A DNA stretch of 64,000 nt from Brachionus plicatilis (taxonomy: Eukaryota > Rotifera > Eurotatoria > Ploima > Brachionidae). The stretch is from NCBI GenBank assembly GCA_010279815.1, contig QEOQ01000697.1:1-64000 (forward strand), given 5' to 3'. Below are positions 49,406-62,500 of this stretch, piece by piece. Both the position numbers and the translations under genes were made by a program. The notes beneath the pieces are model-generated. The model was given only the letters and a program-made list of their open reading frames with translations, searched no databases and had not been told where the DNA came from. Position 1 is the first letter of the stretch, and every line of letters begins with the position of its first letter.

Positions 49406-50407
49406 ATGGGCTCAAGAAACTCAAGATGTCCAAGACCATGTCCGCCAGGTTGCGTTCCTGTATATCCATCCTGTGCTCCTCGTCAATGTCCTCCGCCATG
49501 CCCTCCACCATGCCCTCCACCATGTCCTCGCCCATGTCCTCGCCCATGCCCCCGCCCATGCCCACCTCCATGTCCTCCACCTATGCAAATGCAAATGCAA
49601 ATGCCTATGCCAATGCCAATGCCAATGCCAATGCCAATGCCGATGCCGATGCCATCATTCTGTCCTCCTCCAATGCCACCACCAATGCCACCACCAATGC
49701 CAATGCCAATGCCATCATTCTGTCCACCTCCAATGCCACCACCAATGCCCATGCCATGTCCACCACCGATGCCCATGCCATGTCCACCACCGATGCCCAT
49801 GCCATGTCCTCCACCGATGCCCATGCCTTGTCCTCCACCGATGCCACCACCAATGCCGATGCCATGTCCTCCACCGATGCCCATGCCATGTCCACCTCCG
49901 ATGCCAATGCCAATGCCATGTCCACCGATAATGCCTCCTCCATTTCCAATGCCTTTTCCACCCTCTCTTCCACCTCCAATGCCTTCATTTATGATGCCAC
50001 AAATGTCTAATGGATCCTTTCCACCAATGTTTCAACAGATGCCAGCCTTACCACCTCCAGTTTTTCAACCACCATTCACACAAGTGGCCCCACCACCACC
50101 ACCACCGTCATTCACTCTTCCACCACAACCAACTCTTACTCAAAATTTAAATCAAGGAAATGTTTTCCGGGCCCAACCTGTTCCAAACATGAATCAATTG
50201 CCATGCTGTCCTCCTAATTTTTATCCACAACCTCAACAACAACAATTTAGACCATTTTGTCCTCCAGGATGTGTTCCAGCTCCACAAAAATGTCCACCAG
50301 GTTGCGTTCCAAATTCATCCAGAGCAAAAAATCAATCATTTACTAACTATCCGGAATTCGGTAGAAATTCCCGTATGAGACAGATAAGTCCTAATGAAAG
50401 AAAATGA
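49406..50407 (+). CDS. Pro/Met/Cys-rich repeat protein with CPPGCVP caps (unknown function)
   Basis: A single coding exon of 333 aa with no recognised family. The N-terminus is MGSRNSRCPRPCPPGCVPV, which fits an N-myristoylation signal (Gly2, Ser6) with a nearby Cys. Then come CPPPCPPPC runs (residues 28-60), an MQMQ/MPMP stretch, and MPPPMPMPCPPP-type repeats to about residue 200. A less repetitive Pro/Gln-rich part follows. Two CPPGCVP motifs (285-291, 296-302) and a basic Ser/Asn-rich tail ending PNERK complete it. No signal peptide or transmembrane helix. The start (MGxRNxRC) and both caps match the neighbour at 47983, so the two probably share ancestry despite unrelated repeat cores. A structural, lipid-anchored cytoplasmic protein is one possibility; the evidence is composition only. 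Confidence 0.8.
   Translation: MGSRNSRCPRPCPPGCVPVYPSCAPRQCPPPCPPPCPPPCPRPCPRPCPRPCPPPCPPPMQMQMQMPMPMPMPMPMPMPMPMPSFCPPPMPPPMPPPMPMPMPSFCPPPMPPPMPMPCPPPMPMPCPPPMPMPCPPPMPMPCPPPMPPPMPMPCPPPMPMPCPPPMPMPMPCPPIMPPPFPMPFPPSLPPPMPSFMMPQMSNGSFPPMFQQMPALPPPVFQPPFTQVAPPPPPPSFTLPPQPTLTQNLNQGNVFRAQPVPNMNQLPCCPPNFYPQPQQQQFRPFCPPGCVPAPQKCPPGCVPNSSRAKNQSFTNYPEFGRNSRMRQISPNERK
49480..49990. repeat. Coding microsatellite-like repeats in the Pro/Met-rich gene
   Basis: It contains ccaccatgccct-type 12-bp units (49489-49570), a 6-bp atgcca/atgccg run (about 49580-49650) and 18-30-bp units built from 'ccaccgatgcccatgccatg'. Because of this periodicity several other frames, including a minus-strand one at 49483-49884, are also open. 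Confidence 0.8.
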
Positions 50408-51003
50408 AAAGTAAGTATTCACAATTTAGATTAATAGTCAAACTCATGATATTTATTTTAGATTGGAAACCTAAGTCCTAAGATTTTATTTGTCTGATTT
50501 TTTTGATTTATCTTTAAATTACTTTAAAAGTAGTGTCTTAGTTGTTCAGTATAGAAAGTATATTTTTATGGTTCTATAGGGATATTTTTTTTTGATGGAA
50601 ACTATATATATCTTATTTTTTTTCTTTATAACAAAGAATTAATGTTAGAACGATATTTTTGATGGAATTTTTTTTATTTTATTGAACTAATTAGTAGAAT
50701 GTCCGATGAAAATCGGTCGAAATTATTCCAATTTTTAGAACTATTCAATCAACCCAAAAAACAGTGATTGAGATTAACAAAATAATTTTATAAGAAATGA
50801 ATTTAACATTTAATATTTAGAGTCTATTTTTTATTAGAATAAAATTAAATTATAACCATTTTATTTTTCAAACAAAGACAAAACTCGTAAAAAAGTTTTG
50901 CTGAATGTATTTATCAAAAATTCGATTAAAATTTTATTCCAATTTGGATTCTAATCTTTTTGATTCAGACTATTTTTCATCAAACAAATTACACAGTCAA
51001 AAA
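50408..51003. other. Spacer before the third low-complexity gene
   Basis: A/T-rich. An in-frame ATG at 50905 precedes the chosen start of the next gene but lies in sequence of different, non-repetitive composition. Confidence 0.35.
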
Positions 51004-51539
51004 ATGGGTTTGAGCAAATCAAAAGCCGAAAAATCAGTTCAACAAGGTTTCCCAAATCAACCAGGCTTTTCAACTGCACCAGGTCAATTTCCATCATTTG
51101 CTAGTCCATCTGGTGCTTTTGGATCTCAATCATTTCCTGCAACTGCATCAGGTTTCGGTGCACCTGGATTTTCCTCACAAGCCTCTTTTCCGCCATTTCC
51201 AGCTCAAATGCCAGGACAAATGGGTGGTTTTTCAAATAATCAAATTTTTGGCCAAGCACCATTAGTTTCATCATCCAACTTCCCAGTTTCATATCCAGGA
51301 CAACGTATGCTTATTTTTTATCATAAAAATTATTCTCAATTTAACAAAAATTTATAACAGCATTCAGACCACTCATTCCAGGATACGCACCAGCTCCAGG
51401 AAACGAAAGAAGAGGTGAGACATCTTTAAACCATCAAAATTAATAAAAAAATTAAAAAATTTATTTAGATCAACAAATGGGACAAATGATTCCTCAGGTT
51501 CAACCTGGACAGCAACAAGGCAAAGCTCGAAAGCATTAA
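51004..51539 (+). CDS. Small Gln/Pro/Phe-rich Met-Gly-start protein (unknown function)
   Basis: Three exons (51004-51304, 51361-51414, 51469-51539) close in frame to 141 aa. It begins MGLSKSKAEKS, a good N-myristoylation signal (Gly2, Ser6, Lys7). The body is low-complexity, rich in Gly, Pro, Phe, Ser and Gln (FPNQPGFSTAPGQFPSF, AQMPGQMGGF), and it ends QQQGKARKH. An in-frame ATG 33 codons upstream (50905) would bury the glycine; I prefer 51004 because it gives the Met-Gly start shared with both upstream genes. No CPPGC motif. The introns are 56 and 54 bp. I do not recognise a family. Confidence 0.7.
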
Positions 51540-54500
51540 TCTTCAGCTAGCTGAATATTGCAAGAAACATAATGATTTGAAAGAATTGATTTTTTTGATT
51601 TATCCATTTATTCTGTTTTTATTTGACACTCAATTTTTTACTAAAATGTTTATTTATTTATCAACTAAAGAATGGCAATATCTATTGTACTATTGATGAT
51701 GGTAGAGATGTTGAGTAAAAACCTCTTTATATTCGTCTTTGTGCGACTAGGAAATATATAACACTGAGCTCTAAAAATATCAAAAATTTTATTTAAATCG
51801 GTTTAAGTTATTTTATTTTAAAAAGTAATGATCCAGAGATTATGAGTATGAATTAATTTGAAAATTTAATAAAATTTATCCAAAAATTTTTCTTTTCAAT
51901 CTTCTAAATTCAAAATTTCTTTATGTTCTAAAATATAGCCACATTCATTAATCATTGTCTTCAAGTGAAAGAAAGATAGAAACAGGCTTAAAATATCATT
52001 TAAAATTTAAAAATACCGTCGAGAAGAAACCTTTATTTCTTTAAAAAAAATCACATTAATAATCATTAAAAAGTGTATTTAATTTACAAAAGTATTCATT
52101 TGTATAATATTAAATGGACCTTTTCTTTACAAATATATAAAGGCATATAAAAATTAATTTAAAAGTAAAATAAGATGGAAAAATTCTGCCACGGTTGTAA
52201 ATAAATGGATTGAATTTTGGATAATTTCAAACATGTCGAGATCTAAATTTATATTTAATAATGGGTCTAAGTATAGTTTTTTAAAGAACCAAACAGACTG
52301 GTACGTTAGTCATAAAGTCAAACTTCAAGTCACGGACTTAACTAAAGTTTAATTTTTAATTTTTTTTTATTTCGAATTTAACACTACAATTTTTTGAGTT
52401 TTTTACAAAATAAATTCGAAATTATTCTAAGAATAAAATCAAACTTTTACGCTTACTCTTAGTTTAAAGTCAGACGTCAAGGTTTATTCTAAAAAAAAAT
52501 AAAAAAATTTTATAACATGGTTTCGATGGTATTAGTTCCGTATGGAATAAACCCAAATTTTGAGTTCCAAGAGTAATGGTCACGAGTTTACGGTAAGTCT
52601 TTTTGGTTTCATTTTTTTAAGATTTAATTTCATTTTAATAACATATTGGAAAAAAGAAAAAATAGCACCAGTTTCAATTAATAAAAATAGTTAAAAAATC
52701 ACTAGAATATTTCTTTGTGATAAAAATATCAATGTTAAAGTTTTCAACATTTAAGCCGTAGTTTTTCAATAAAATTAATTTGACTTTTGGAATTTGTGGC
52801 AAATTAAATTTAGTTCTATTAATTTTATAATAATTTAAAATTTTAATTTTAATTTAGAATTCAAATAAATGAAGTTGTAATAAATCTAAAAGATAGTACT
52901 AGCCTGTTGATTAAACTTGAAATATAAATATATCATAATTTCAAATATTAATTTTCTAAATTAAATGATCATTAAAAATCTGAATGAGCTTATATGAGAC
53001 AATTTGAAATTGAAAAATTTTCATTGAAAAATTCAATTTTTTGTTGTTATATTTAACGCAGAGACTTATTTTCGTATAAAACTAGCCATTTTTACCATAG
53101 TAAAGTATTGTGCATAATTCTGCATGAATTTTTTCTTGCAGAGCTTTGCAAAAATATAAATTGAGGCAAAAAAGAGTCGGAAAATTAATTAGAAAAACTT
53201 GCTAAACCAAATTTTTTGAGTGTATAACAAATCTAAAGGAAAAAATTATTTGATTTAGCATAATTTGAAAAGTTAACTAATCATTCCTTTTTCTTATCTA
53301 TTTTAAATTTTGAAATTTAACTATTTAAAAGAAAAATTATTTTCAGTTTAAATTTTCAAATGTATTCACATGGTTACGGGATACATTGCGCTTTGACTAT
53401 ATATATTTATCAACACAAGAAGCTTTTTTGCACTTGATGCATTCCATGTTTGTAAATCATCATTAAATCATTATTAAAAACCTGTACAAAATCAAGTTGT
53501 TAATTTCAATCATTATTATTATTTGAATACAGGTTTCCCCTTTTTAAAATGTCGGATGCTAAGTCCTTGAAATAAATTCGGTTCAGCAATTACATAATTT
53601 TCATATATTTTTTAATTTAGGGATAAATTATTTACTAAAATTTAGAATTTAAATTAACAAGCCGACGCAAATCTTTCAAAATTATTATAGCTTTTATTTT
53701 GTGAATTTTTTTTTTTTAAATAAAATTTAAAAATCAAATGACCAATTAATTTTTGAGTACCCATTTTTTTTAAGATTTTGATTAATTATATATTTTTAAT
53801 TTCTAAATCTAAAAATACCAGATCTCTAAATGACTGTAATTTTTAATTTAGTTTTTATATTCATTTTCCACTTTCAAAGTTTTCTAACTTATTTAAGTAT
53901 TTATTGATCTTATTTTCTAAAATAACCCTGTTTCTTATAAATAAGAAAAGAGACAAAATAAATGATTCATTATTTGTTTTATTTTTTTTTATGAATATCG
54001 TTAATAAATAGGCATTGTGAATTTTGGAGCAAAGAAGAAAAACAAAAATTTATAAATGAAATAACTTTTTTACTAATTTTAAAAATTGTTACGCAAAATG
54101 TACTAAATGTATTAGAAAATCATTAATTAAAATTTAAATCATTACATTTGTATATTTTAATCATGCATTTTAAAATATTTAAAAAAAATTTTGTTTAAAA
54201 ATATAAATTTAAAAATAAGTTTAGTAATAATTAAGTATCTGCTAATAGTTATCTCGGATTTTTTATGTCAATTAGATTGTCAATCAATTTTTTTTTTATA
54301 AAATCTTCCAATAGTGACTTAATGATTAAACTAGATAACTGATCGTAAAATGCCAATGGTTTATTTTAAAATACTAAATGAACGATTAAATATTCATCAA
54401 TTACATGTAAGCATAATTATTTTCTAAATAAAAATAAAAAAATTTCTTAAAATTAATTTTATAATATTGAACTTAATTAAAATCGAAAAGCTTTCAATTT

Positions 54501-54796
54501 TAAAGCAACAAGTTTTACTAAAATTCAGTTGTAAATTAGATTAGCATTTAGAAAAATTAACCTTAAACTTCAGTTTTTTGAATTTATCAAGATGAAATAA
54601 AAAAAATTCCTCATTATTTTTATTGATGGATATTAGAAATACACATTCTGTTATGACTCAATAAATAAATAAAGAGACTTTAAAAGAAAAGCTTTAACAT
54701 AATTCTGGCGAAATAATTCCGTTTTTAATTTTGTAAATAAAGTTACTCAAAAAAGCTTTAAAAAAATTTTTTAAAAAATTTTGAAAATCTTCATGT
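51540..54796. other. 3.2 kb intergenic region with AAGTC-rich patch
   Basis: No gene seen. At 52300-52345 and 52460-52480 the aagtc/gactt motifs recur without the conserved core. A short segment at 53085-53225 has 'ttgcagagctttgcaaa', faintly like the MITE family at 2403. Otherwise featureless A/T-rich DNA. Confidence 0.4.
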
Positions 54797-56077
54797 TCAC
54801 ATAATTCTTGAGCCGAAACCGAAAGTTTGTTTTATTGAATTGAAATAATAATTTTTCCATCCTTCTTCTGTGTTCTCCAAAAAATTTTGCGGTATACCAG
54901 TCTGATTAAGTGTCAACAATGTGTAATCTTCTTTTTCGTTAAATTCCAATGTCACAACCGAATAATGATCATCAGCCCAGCGTTTATTTTTCCAATTCAT
55001 AACTATTTTTTTGTTAGGCACCTTTAATAAATTTAATTTGAAATTATTTTATTTTTATTTATCAAAAATATTTAACTTACCAATTCAACAAAACTTCCTG
55101 TCACATTCGAATCGAATAGCGAAAATTTTCCGCCTTTTTCTGGCTCATAGACAATATTTGAAGAACGTCCAAAAGCTCTTACCATCTTAATTAACAGATA
55201 AAAAATAAAAATTAAATTAAAAATAAAAATAAAATAGAAATTTAATCAAATTACCTCAATATTTGTAAACACGTCATATAATTCGTTAACTCGGCATTTA
55301 AAATCTTCATTTAGAGACAATTTTTTGGTAAGTATTTTAACAGAGCCATTTATTTCCTGGTTTAACTTTTCTGAGGCGGATTTTTCGGTCGATTTGGGTC
55401 CCTGTAAGTTTGCTTGAGTTGAAGCAAGATTTTTCAAATTACTGCTGCTGTCCTTTGTGGGCAAAATAAGTCCTTGGGAAAACTCTTTTTAAATTTTTAA
55501 AATATTATCAATATTTAATTCAATTTGTTTGGTTTTTAATCACCTTCTTTCAGCAGAGTAATATACTTGGCGAGTTGTTCACGTATTTTTTCTGTTCCTT
55601 GACGATACATGAACTCTTTTAACTTTGGCTGCTTATTGTCATTGGTCATGGTGATGTTAACATCCACATCTTTGGCATCATGTTCCTCGCTTAAATTGGG
55701 AATATCAAATTTTCCCTTGTAGACAGTTTTATTTTCGCTGTTTTTCAGCGTTCCTTCCCAGTCTCCATTTATTACCCATTCATAGAAAAATATTAATTTA
55801 GCTTTTCGGTTATTAGCAGTCGCTTCGCCTTCAATTTTGCTTATTTCCTTTATTTTACACGAAACTAAAGCAAACTAATTTGAAATCTTAAAGGAAAAAT
55901 GTTCATCTAAAATTTACATTCTTCGTTTTCAATTTTCAAACCACTCAAAAGCTCTTTGATCTTATCTCTTGACCACGGAGTTGCATTTTTCTCGGTCCAA
56001 TGCCAATTGTTAACATTGGTGGCATCAGCTCGTTCTTCAACAATCCATCTTGGATCACCTTCTCCCCACTTGGCCAT
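54797..56077 (-). CDS. AHSA1: Activator of Hsp90 ATPase (AHA1)
   Basis: A cytosolic co-chaperone that binds Hsp90 and stimulates its ATPase cycle. Five exons (55918-56077, 55544-55864, 55255-55484, 55081-55185, 54797-55021) close in frame to 346 aa, against about 338 in vertebrates. The N-terminus is MAKWGEGDPRWIVEERADAT, followed by the NVNNWHW motif needed for stimulation and NNRKAKLIFFYEW, which holds the conserved RKxK. The N-terminal domain ends near residue 160. A Ser/Lys-rich linker leads to the C-terminal AHSA1 (START-like) domain with ELYDVFTNIE, GRSSNIVYEPEKGGKFSLFD, WADDHYSVVTLEF, TEEGWKNYYFNSIKQTFGFG and a stop. It is complete, with introns of about 50-60 bp. Confidence 0.96.
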
Positions 56078-57129
56078 CTTATCTCTGTTTAGAGGTATAG
56101 TTCACGAATTTTCTTTTAAAATAAGTTTGATTATAACTAGAAAATTTTGGTATTATATACTTGCGCGCTTTTATATTTCAAAATGCATACTATTTAACTG
56201 AAATAATTTATTCTAGAAATTTCTAGAGTATATTTCTTCAAATATATATATTAATTTTTTTAGACTAAGTTACTAAAAATTGTTATCAAAATTTAGCAAA
56301 TTTTACTTTTGCTTAAGTTAAAGAATGATCGTTTAGTCTGGTGAAAAATAAATGGCCTAAACTTTTTGAGATACAAAATGAAACTAAAAAATCAAATTCT
56401 CTGACAATTTAATGTTGAATTGACTTTTTAATAATTTTGGACTCAAAGTATAAAAATTAATTAAAAGATAGTATAAATGACTTACTAATCAAAGACCAGA
56501 CCAAAGACAAGTCCACGTCATAACTTTGACTTAAAACTGTGACTTATAAACAAAACTACTCTAGATATTTTTTTTAGTTTTTGAATTTCTTTTTATAAGA
56601 GAAATTGATTGATTTCGGTTTAAAGTATGTTCATTAGTGAAGAATATTTTTTTTAATATGGGGAAAATCTTTTAACAAATAGTAAAAAATTTATATAAAA
56701 TAAAAATTATTTTTTATAGAATTTAAACCATTTAAATTTTATTAGTATAAAAAATAATTCATATAGAATTAAAAAATTATCGCATTAAGTTAAGTCAAGA
56801 CTTAACTTGACTTGACTTTTTTCAGATTTTGACTTATTTTTTACCTATTTTTTTTTATTTTTTCTACATAAGATGATGTGTTTCGATAAAAAGGAAATTA
56901 AAGACTAATAGGTCGGATTCATAATTTTATATCAAAATTTTAACAAATTTTAATTTATAAAAATGAAACTAAACAAAACATCAACTAAAGTTTTGATTTG
57001 ACTTTTTACTCATAAAAATAATTCAAGTCAAATCGTGACTTGAACTCTGAACTTAAGTCATTATAGTATTAAAAAAAACTTTAATGGAATAAAACACGTA
57101 TTATTATAGTAAAAAAATCAACTCAAGAT
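56078..57129. other. Intergenic region with GACTT-rich repeat patches
   Basis: aagtc/gactt clusters at 56500-56545, 56786-56840 and 56985-57062 resemble the dispersed family at 10228 and 39805 but lack its core. The AHSA1 promoter should be at the left edge. Confidence 0.4.
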
Positions 57130-57280
57130 TTTTAACTTCCTCGGCACACACTCGGCTTCTTTTATCAGATTCATTAATTTTATTATTAAATGTAAGACTA
57201 GCTGAAGATTGGGAAATACTAAATGGAACATGAACAACTGGAGCTTCAGGAGCATCTACTTCAAGATATTTTCATAACCT
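57130..57280 (-). pseudogene. Isolated exon-like fragment of unknown protein
   Basis: The minus strand carries a well-composed frame: LEVDAPEAPVVHVPFSISQ followed by SSASLTFNNKINESDKRS and RVCAEEVKN. The amino-acid balance differs from the A/T background and suggests a real or former exon. No flanking exons could be linked, and I recognise no family. Confidence 0.3.
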
Positions 57281-59543
57281 TTGGGTTTTGAATTCGAATT
57301 CAATTAAACTCAGGCTTAGTTATAGGTAATCAATTATCTGCATATTAATTCAATTGTCGCCTGTATGTTATATCAATATGATAAATAGATCGATGGATGA
57401 CTTTAAAATATACAATTTAAACTTTCAAAGCAAACTTTTTATAGTATGTCAAATTTTTATATTCTATAATTAAAAATTTTATTTCTTAAAAAAAAAAAAA
57501 ATTTTTATTTTAAAAAAAGTTTTACATTATTCTATAAAATTCATTTATATTCTAATAAAAAAATGTATTCGTCAAAAAAAGTCGCCCTATCAATATTATT
57601 TATTTGCGAATTTAGATTGAATACCAAAATTTTTTTAATTGATACCACAAATTTTAAAATAAATGTACACATTTATTGAAAAACTTGACTTGACAAAAGA
57701 TATTGAAAAAATTCAATAAAATAAGATTTACACTTAATTAATTAAAAAATCACTTTTTATTTATAATTGACAATTTTTATATTAAGAAAACCACAAATTA
57801 ATTAAAAATACGTCTTTTGGGGTTTAAAAAAAATGTTGTGTAATAATAAAAATTAAAATTATATATTTTTAATATTTGTGTCTATTCTAATAAATTGGTG
57901 GTGAAATTAAAAAAATAAACTTTTTTTTTATTTTTGTGTAAATTTTTAATATTTGTGGCTTTTTTAATAATTTGTGTTATGAAACTTAAAAATTGTGTTA
58001 TTTTATTTAAAGAATTGTGTACATGATTTTAATGGGTTTTATTTATTTTTTTCAAAATATTGGTCTTCAATTATTAATTCATAGTCAGACTTTGTTTTTT
58101 GATCAACTCTGCCTAAAGTAATGTATTCTCATCACTTATATGTCTGCTTACATTTACCTTTAGTGGTCAAAAAATGATTTATTTATTTATTTTATTTCAT
58201 TTTCAAAAAATGATTTAATCAATGAACCAATGGATCAGATAATATGTTTTAAAGCATTTTTGGACTTGCCTAAATTAATTGGATTTTTCCCAATTTTTAG
58301 AATCTCTCAAAATAATAATTAAGCCTTTTTGGTTGTGATTTAAGGATGACTGGGAAATTAAAGAAAATTAAAAAAAAGGTATCAGAATGTCTATATCTTT
58401 ACCAGTCCCTAATAATGTCATTCTTTAGGTCTATTAAATAATGGCCAAAATGGATTTCATTTTATAAGACAAATAGACAGTTTCCATGATCAAAAATTTG
58501 AGACACACTATTGTGAATTTAGAATTGATGTTACACGGTGATCATGTTTTAGTCTTGATTTTTTTATGTTCATTTTAAAATAAATTTTAAAAATAATTAT
58601 TTTTCTTTTTTCGTTAAATATTCTCAAAATTTAGTTGCTGAAACTCAAGTTGAAGGAGATCGGGAGTATTGAAAGTTATGCAACTTTAAAGCCTCAATTT
58701 TTACGTAACTAGACTGAGTAAAATGCGCAAATAAAAGCATTAAAATTTCGAGAGAATAATTTATTAAAATTTTCAAAATTAGAATAAACCTCGTTGAAAT
58801 AATTGATCTCTAGTACTTTAAATTCCAAGAGTATCCAATAGTTAGTCTAAACGCAAGTTATCTTTCTCTCTTTTAAGTTAAACTAGACAATTTTAAACAA
58901 TTAATGCAATTAGTCACATTGTTTAAATCAAAATCAAAATTAAAATTTCAAAATTACTTTCAGACATTATTCGAAAATATTTAAGACGAAATTTAGTTCT
59001 AATCAGCTGTGAGTTTTAGTGTATTGTTTTGAAAGATAAAAGAAAAGCGTAATTTAAAGATGCCTTCATTTTACTCTTCGCATTCTAAATCAATCTTTGT
59101 CTGTCTATGAAATAAAAAAATTAGCAAAAAAATTTGAGGCCTCGAAGACTTTGCCTCTTTTCCAAAGATATTTCAACTTTTTTTAATGGGTTCGGTATAA
59201 CTTGGGACTATAATTAGACCATAGTTTATATTCAATCCTATAGTAAATTTTTGTATCATTAGCCTTTGTTTTGATAATTCACACTACTTGGACATCTTGA
59301 AAATATCTTGGTAAAATTGATTTTTTCAAAACATTTCATTTTTATCTTATCGTGGCCTCTAAGCAAAATTTAAAAGATAAATTCAATTTAGGAATCATTT
59401 AAAACTGAACGAAAATGAAATTTTTTATTCAAAATTTAATTTAGAAATTCAAAATAAAAATATTTCGATGTAGAATTGATGGGTCCAGTGCAACCAAATC
59501 AACAATAGAATATTTATTTTGAAGATTAAAAAAATTTAAAAAA
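57281..59543. other. 2.3 kb intergenic sequence upstream of ATG9
   Basis: A/T-rich with simple TTTAATATTTGTG-type repeats near 57860-58030. No gene or transposon could be supported. Confidence 0.4.
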
Positions 59544-62500
59544 ATGTCCACATCCGTACATCAATATAGAGGCCTGAATGCACAATCTACGGATAATGAA
59601 GAAGAAGATTATCCGCCTCAATTAACCACATTGACTCATGAAATCGGAAAATGTAATTTTAATAAGAAAATTTTTAAATTAAAATTTATTTTTTTGCTTT
59701 TTTCCTAGCAAAATGGAGTCACATTGACGATTTAGATGAATTTTTCGCTCGGGTCTATCATTATCACCAAAACCATGGCATGCCGTCGCTGATCTTAACC
59801 GAATTTCTAAATCTTTTTCAAATAGTTTTCTTGGCGTTTTTCAGCGTTTTTATGCTCGAATGCGTGAACTACAATTTTTTGTTCCAAAGCCAGCATGTAA
59901 TTAGTGATAAAAAAAATAATTCATTTGTAGAAAAAAGGTCTTTGCATGACGTAATATATCCTCTCAACCAGTGTGTCAACAAGTAATTTTTATCAAGTTT
60001 ACCATGTGGAAGCTTATTTTTTTCCAATAATAGCGTTGACTTCAAAATATGGTTTTCTATAGTTATTGTTTTTATATTTTGGGTCTTTCGACTAATTAAA
60101 GCAATCTACAACATTGCCCGATATGCCGAGATTAGGTCTTTCTACATATCAGCTTTGAATATACATACGGTTAGTAACTTTATTTAGATTTTATTTTAAT
60201 TTATTTAATTAAACCAAACAAGTATAAAATTCCAAGTTAAAAAAATCCTTTATTTTTTTTTGTTTTTCAGAAAAAATTTAAACTCAGATTAATTTTAAAG
60301 GGATCTGTAAAATTGGGAAAAAAATTTTGTAGCAAGTTAAATTTTTCGGCCAAATTGAAGTTTAAATTTTTGGGGATTTTTTTTCTGAAGTAAAAATTAA
60401 TCAATTTTTTGAAATTTCACAAAATTTAACTTTTTTTTCGCTTAAATATATTTTAATTATTATTAACACTCAAAGGACCAGCGGTGTCAAATTGACACCA
60501 TTTCAACAATTCAAATTTAATCTTTTTAGTTAACGATCAATCATATTTACATGCTTTACTATTTTTTTTTAAAGCTTTGATAAAGGTCTTTTAAATATCA
60601 AGCTTTTCATGATACATACTTTTAACAAAGTTTTTGTCAAAAATAGCCGGTCTTTTGAGCGTTAAATTCCATTTAAAGCGTTCTTTGAGCCATAATTTGG
60701 ATAACTCAATGTGGATTTTAAATTGGTCTTTTAAGTTTTCAAATAAAGATTTTAGAAGAATCAATTAAAAAAATTCAAAAAATTTTATTTTTTATTTAAA
60801 ATATTAAGCATTCAATATTTAATTAGAAAATGAACCAAAATGAAATTTTTTTGTCATCATTTTTTGACGAGATTTTAATCAATTAAGTTAAGATCATGTG
60901 ATCATGATCTTAAACTTCAAGTAGCCAATTTTTCAAGGTAAATTTATTAGAATTTTTTTAAACTTAAAAAACTAGATCTAAAAAATTAGCTACGCAGTTG
61001 TAAATTCATTAATTTATTCAAGGCTTATATGATTATATATGAAATTAAATTTTTTTTTAAATTTTTTGAATAATTCTTGTGATAAAAATAAAAAAATTGA
61101 TACAAAATTTTACCAAAACATTTACTTCAAATTTGAGCCAGAAACAAATTCAAAAATAAAAAATTGATTTAATATTTAAAAAATTGTCGATATTTGATTT
61201 TTAAGATTCATTGATATTAAACTGAGATAATTACTTTTCCAAAAGTTAGTAATGACCTATGACTTGAGACTTTTATACAATTCTGATTAAAACTTTAAAT
61301 AAATTTTGTTTTTCTAAAGAACGATTTGCCGAACATAACTTGGAATGAGGTGCTGGAAAAGCTTCTTCAAATGCAAAAAAAGCACCATTTATGTATTCAT
61401 AAACAAGAGTTGACTGAATTAGACATTTATAACCGTATTCTTCGATTTAGAAATTATTTAGTAGCCATGGTGAATCAGGGAATTTTACCACCAAAAATTG
61501 ATGTACCTATTTTCGGCCAATTGTATTTTATTCATTAATTTATTTAACTTATTTAATATTTATTTTCGAAGAGTCTTGCTAACCACTGGCTTCAAATATA
61601 ATTTTGAATTTTTATTTTTTTGTAAATTAATTTTTACAAGTCAAAATTAGCCAAAAAATTATTTTTTTTCTAAATAGGGGGACCATTTGCACCTTTTCAA
61701 AATTGTTATCAACTAAGACATGAATACAAAGTTTACAGTAAACGAGCTGAGCTCACCGCCGAGTAAATTTATTAACTACATTTATTTTTGATAATTTTTT
61801 ATTTTTCCTTATCATTTAGATTATCCAAGTCAATATTGTTGCTCGGAATTTTGAATTTAATCTTATCCCCAGTAATATTTGTTTGGCAACTGCTCCAATT
61901 TTTGTACAATTATACTGATGTAATTTTTTATTTTTTTTATAAAATTTTATTAAACAAAATTGCTTAGTTGATTAAACGAGATCCAAGTGTGCTCGGATCG
62001 AGAAGATGGAGCAACTATGGCCGGTTGTATTTCAGACATTTTAACGAGCTTGATCATGAACTAGATGCAAGATTGTCCAAAGCCTATAGACCAGCAATGA
62101 ATTATCTGAGTTCATTTGTGTCAAAATTTCTGTCAGTTTTAGCCAAGTTTTTTGTATTGACATGCGGAACCATATTTGCCGTTCTGGTTCTATTGACAAT
62201 ATATGACGAAGATGTCATTAACATTGAACATTTGCTTACAATAATATCTGTGACAGGTGCAATAGCTGGAATAGCCCGATCTCTTATACCTGATGAGGTA
62301 GTTTCATAATACGGCTAAATTTAAAAAAAAAATTTACACCCATGTTTAGAATTTTGTTTTTTTCACTGATCAAATGATGTTCCAAGTATTAGCCCATGTT
62401 CACTATATGCCAGATTCATGGAAAGAGCATGCAAATTCTTACATTGTGCGAGATGAGTTTGTTAAATTATTTCAATATAAATTTGTAGGCTCAAATTTTC

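Noticed and set aside
49483..49884. Minus-strand 133-codon Gly-rich frame opposite the Pro/Met-rich gene
   Set aside because: The DNA is a short-period repeat, so several frames are open by default. The plus frame has the structured non-repeat ends and the correct start and stop; the minus frame has neither.
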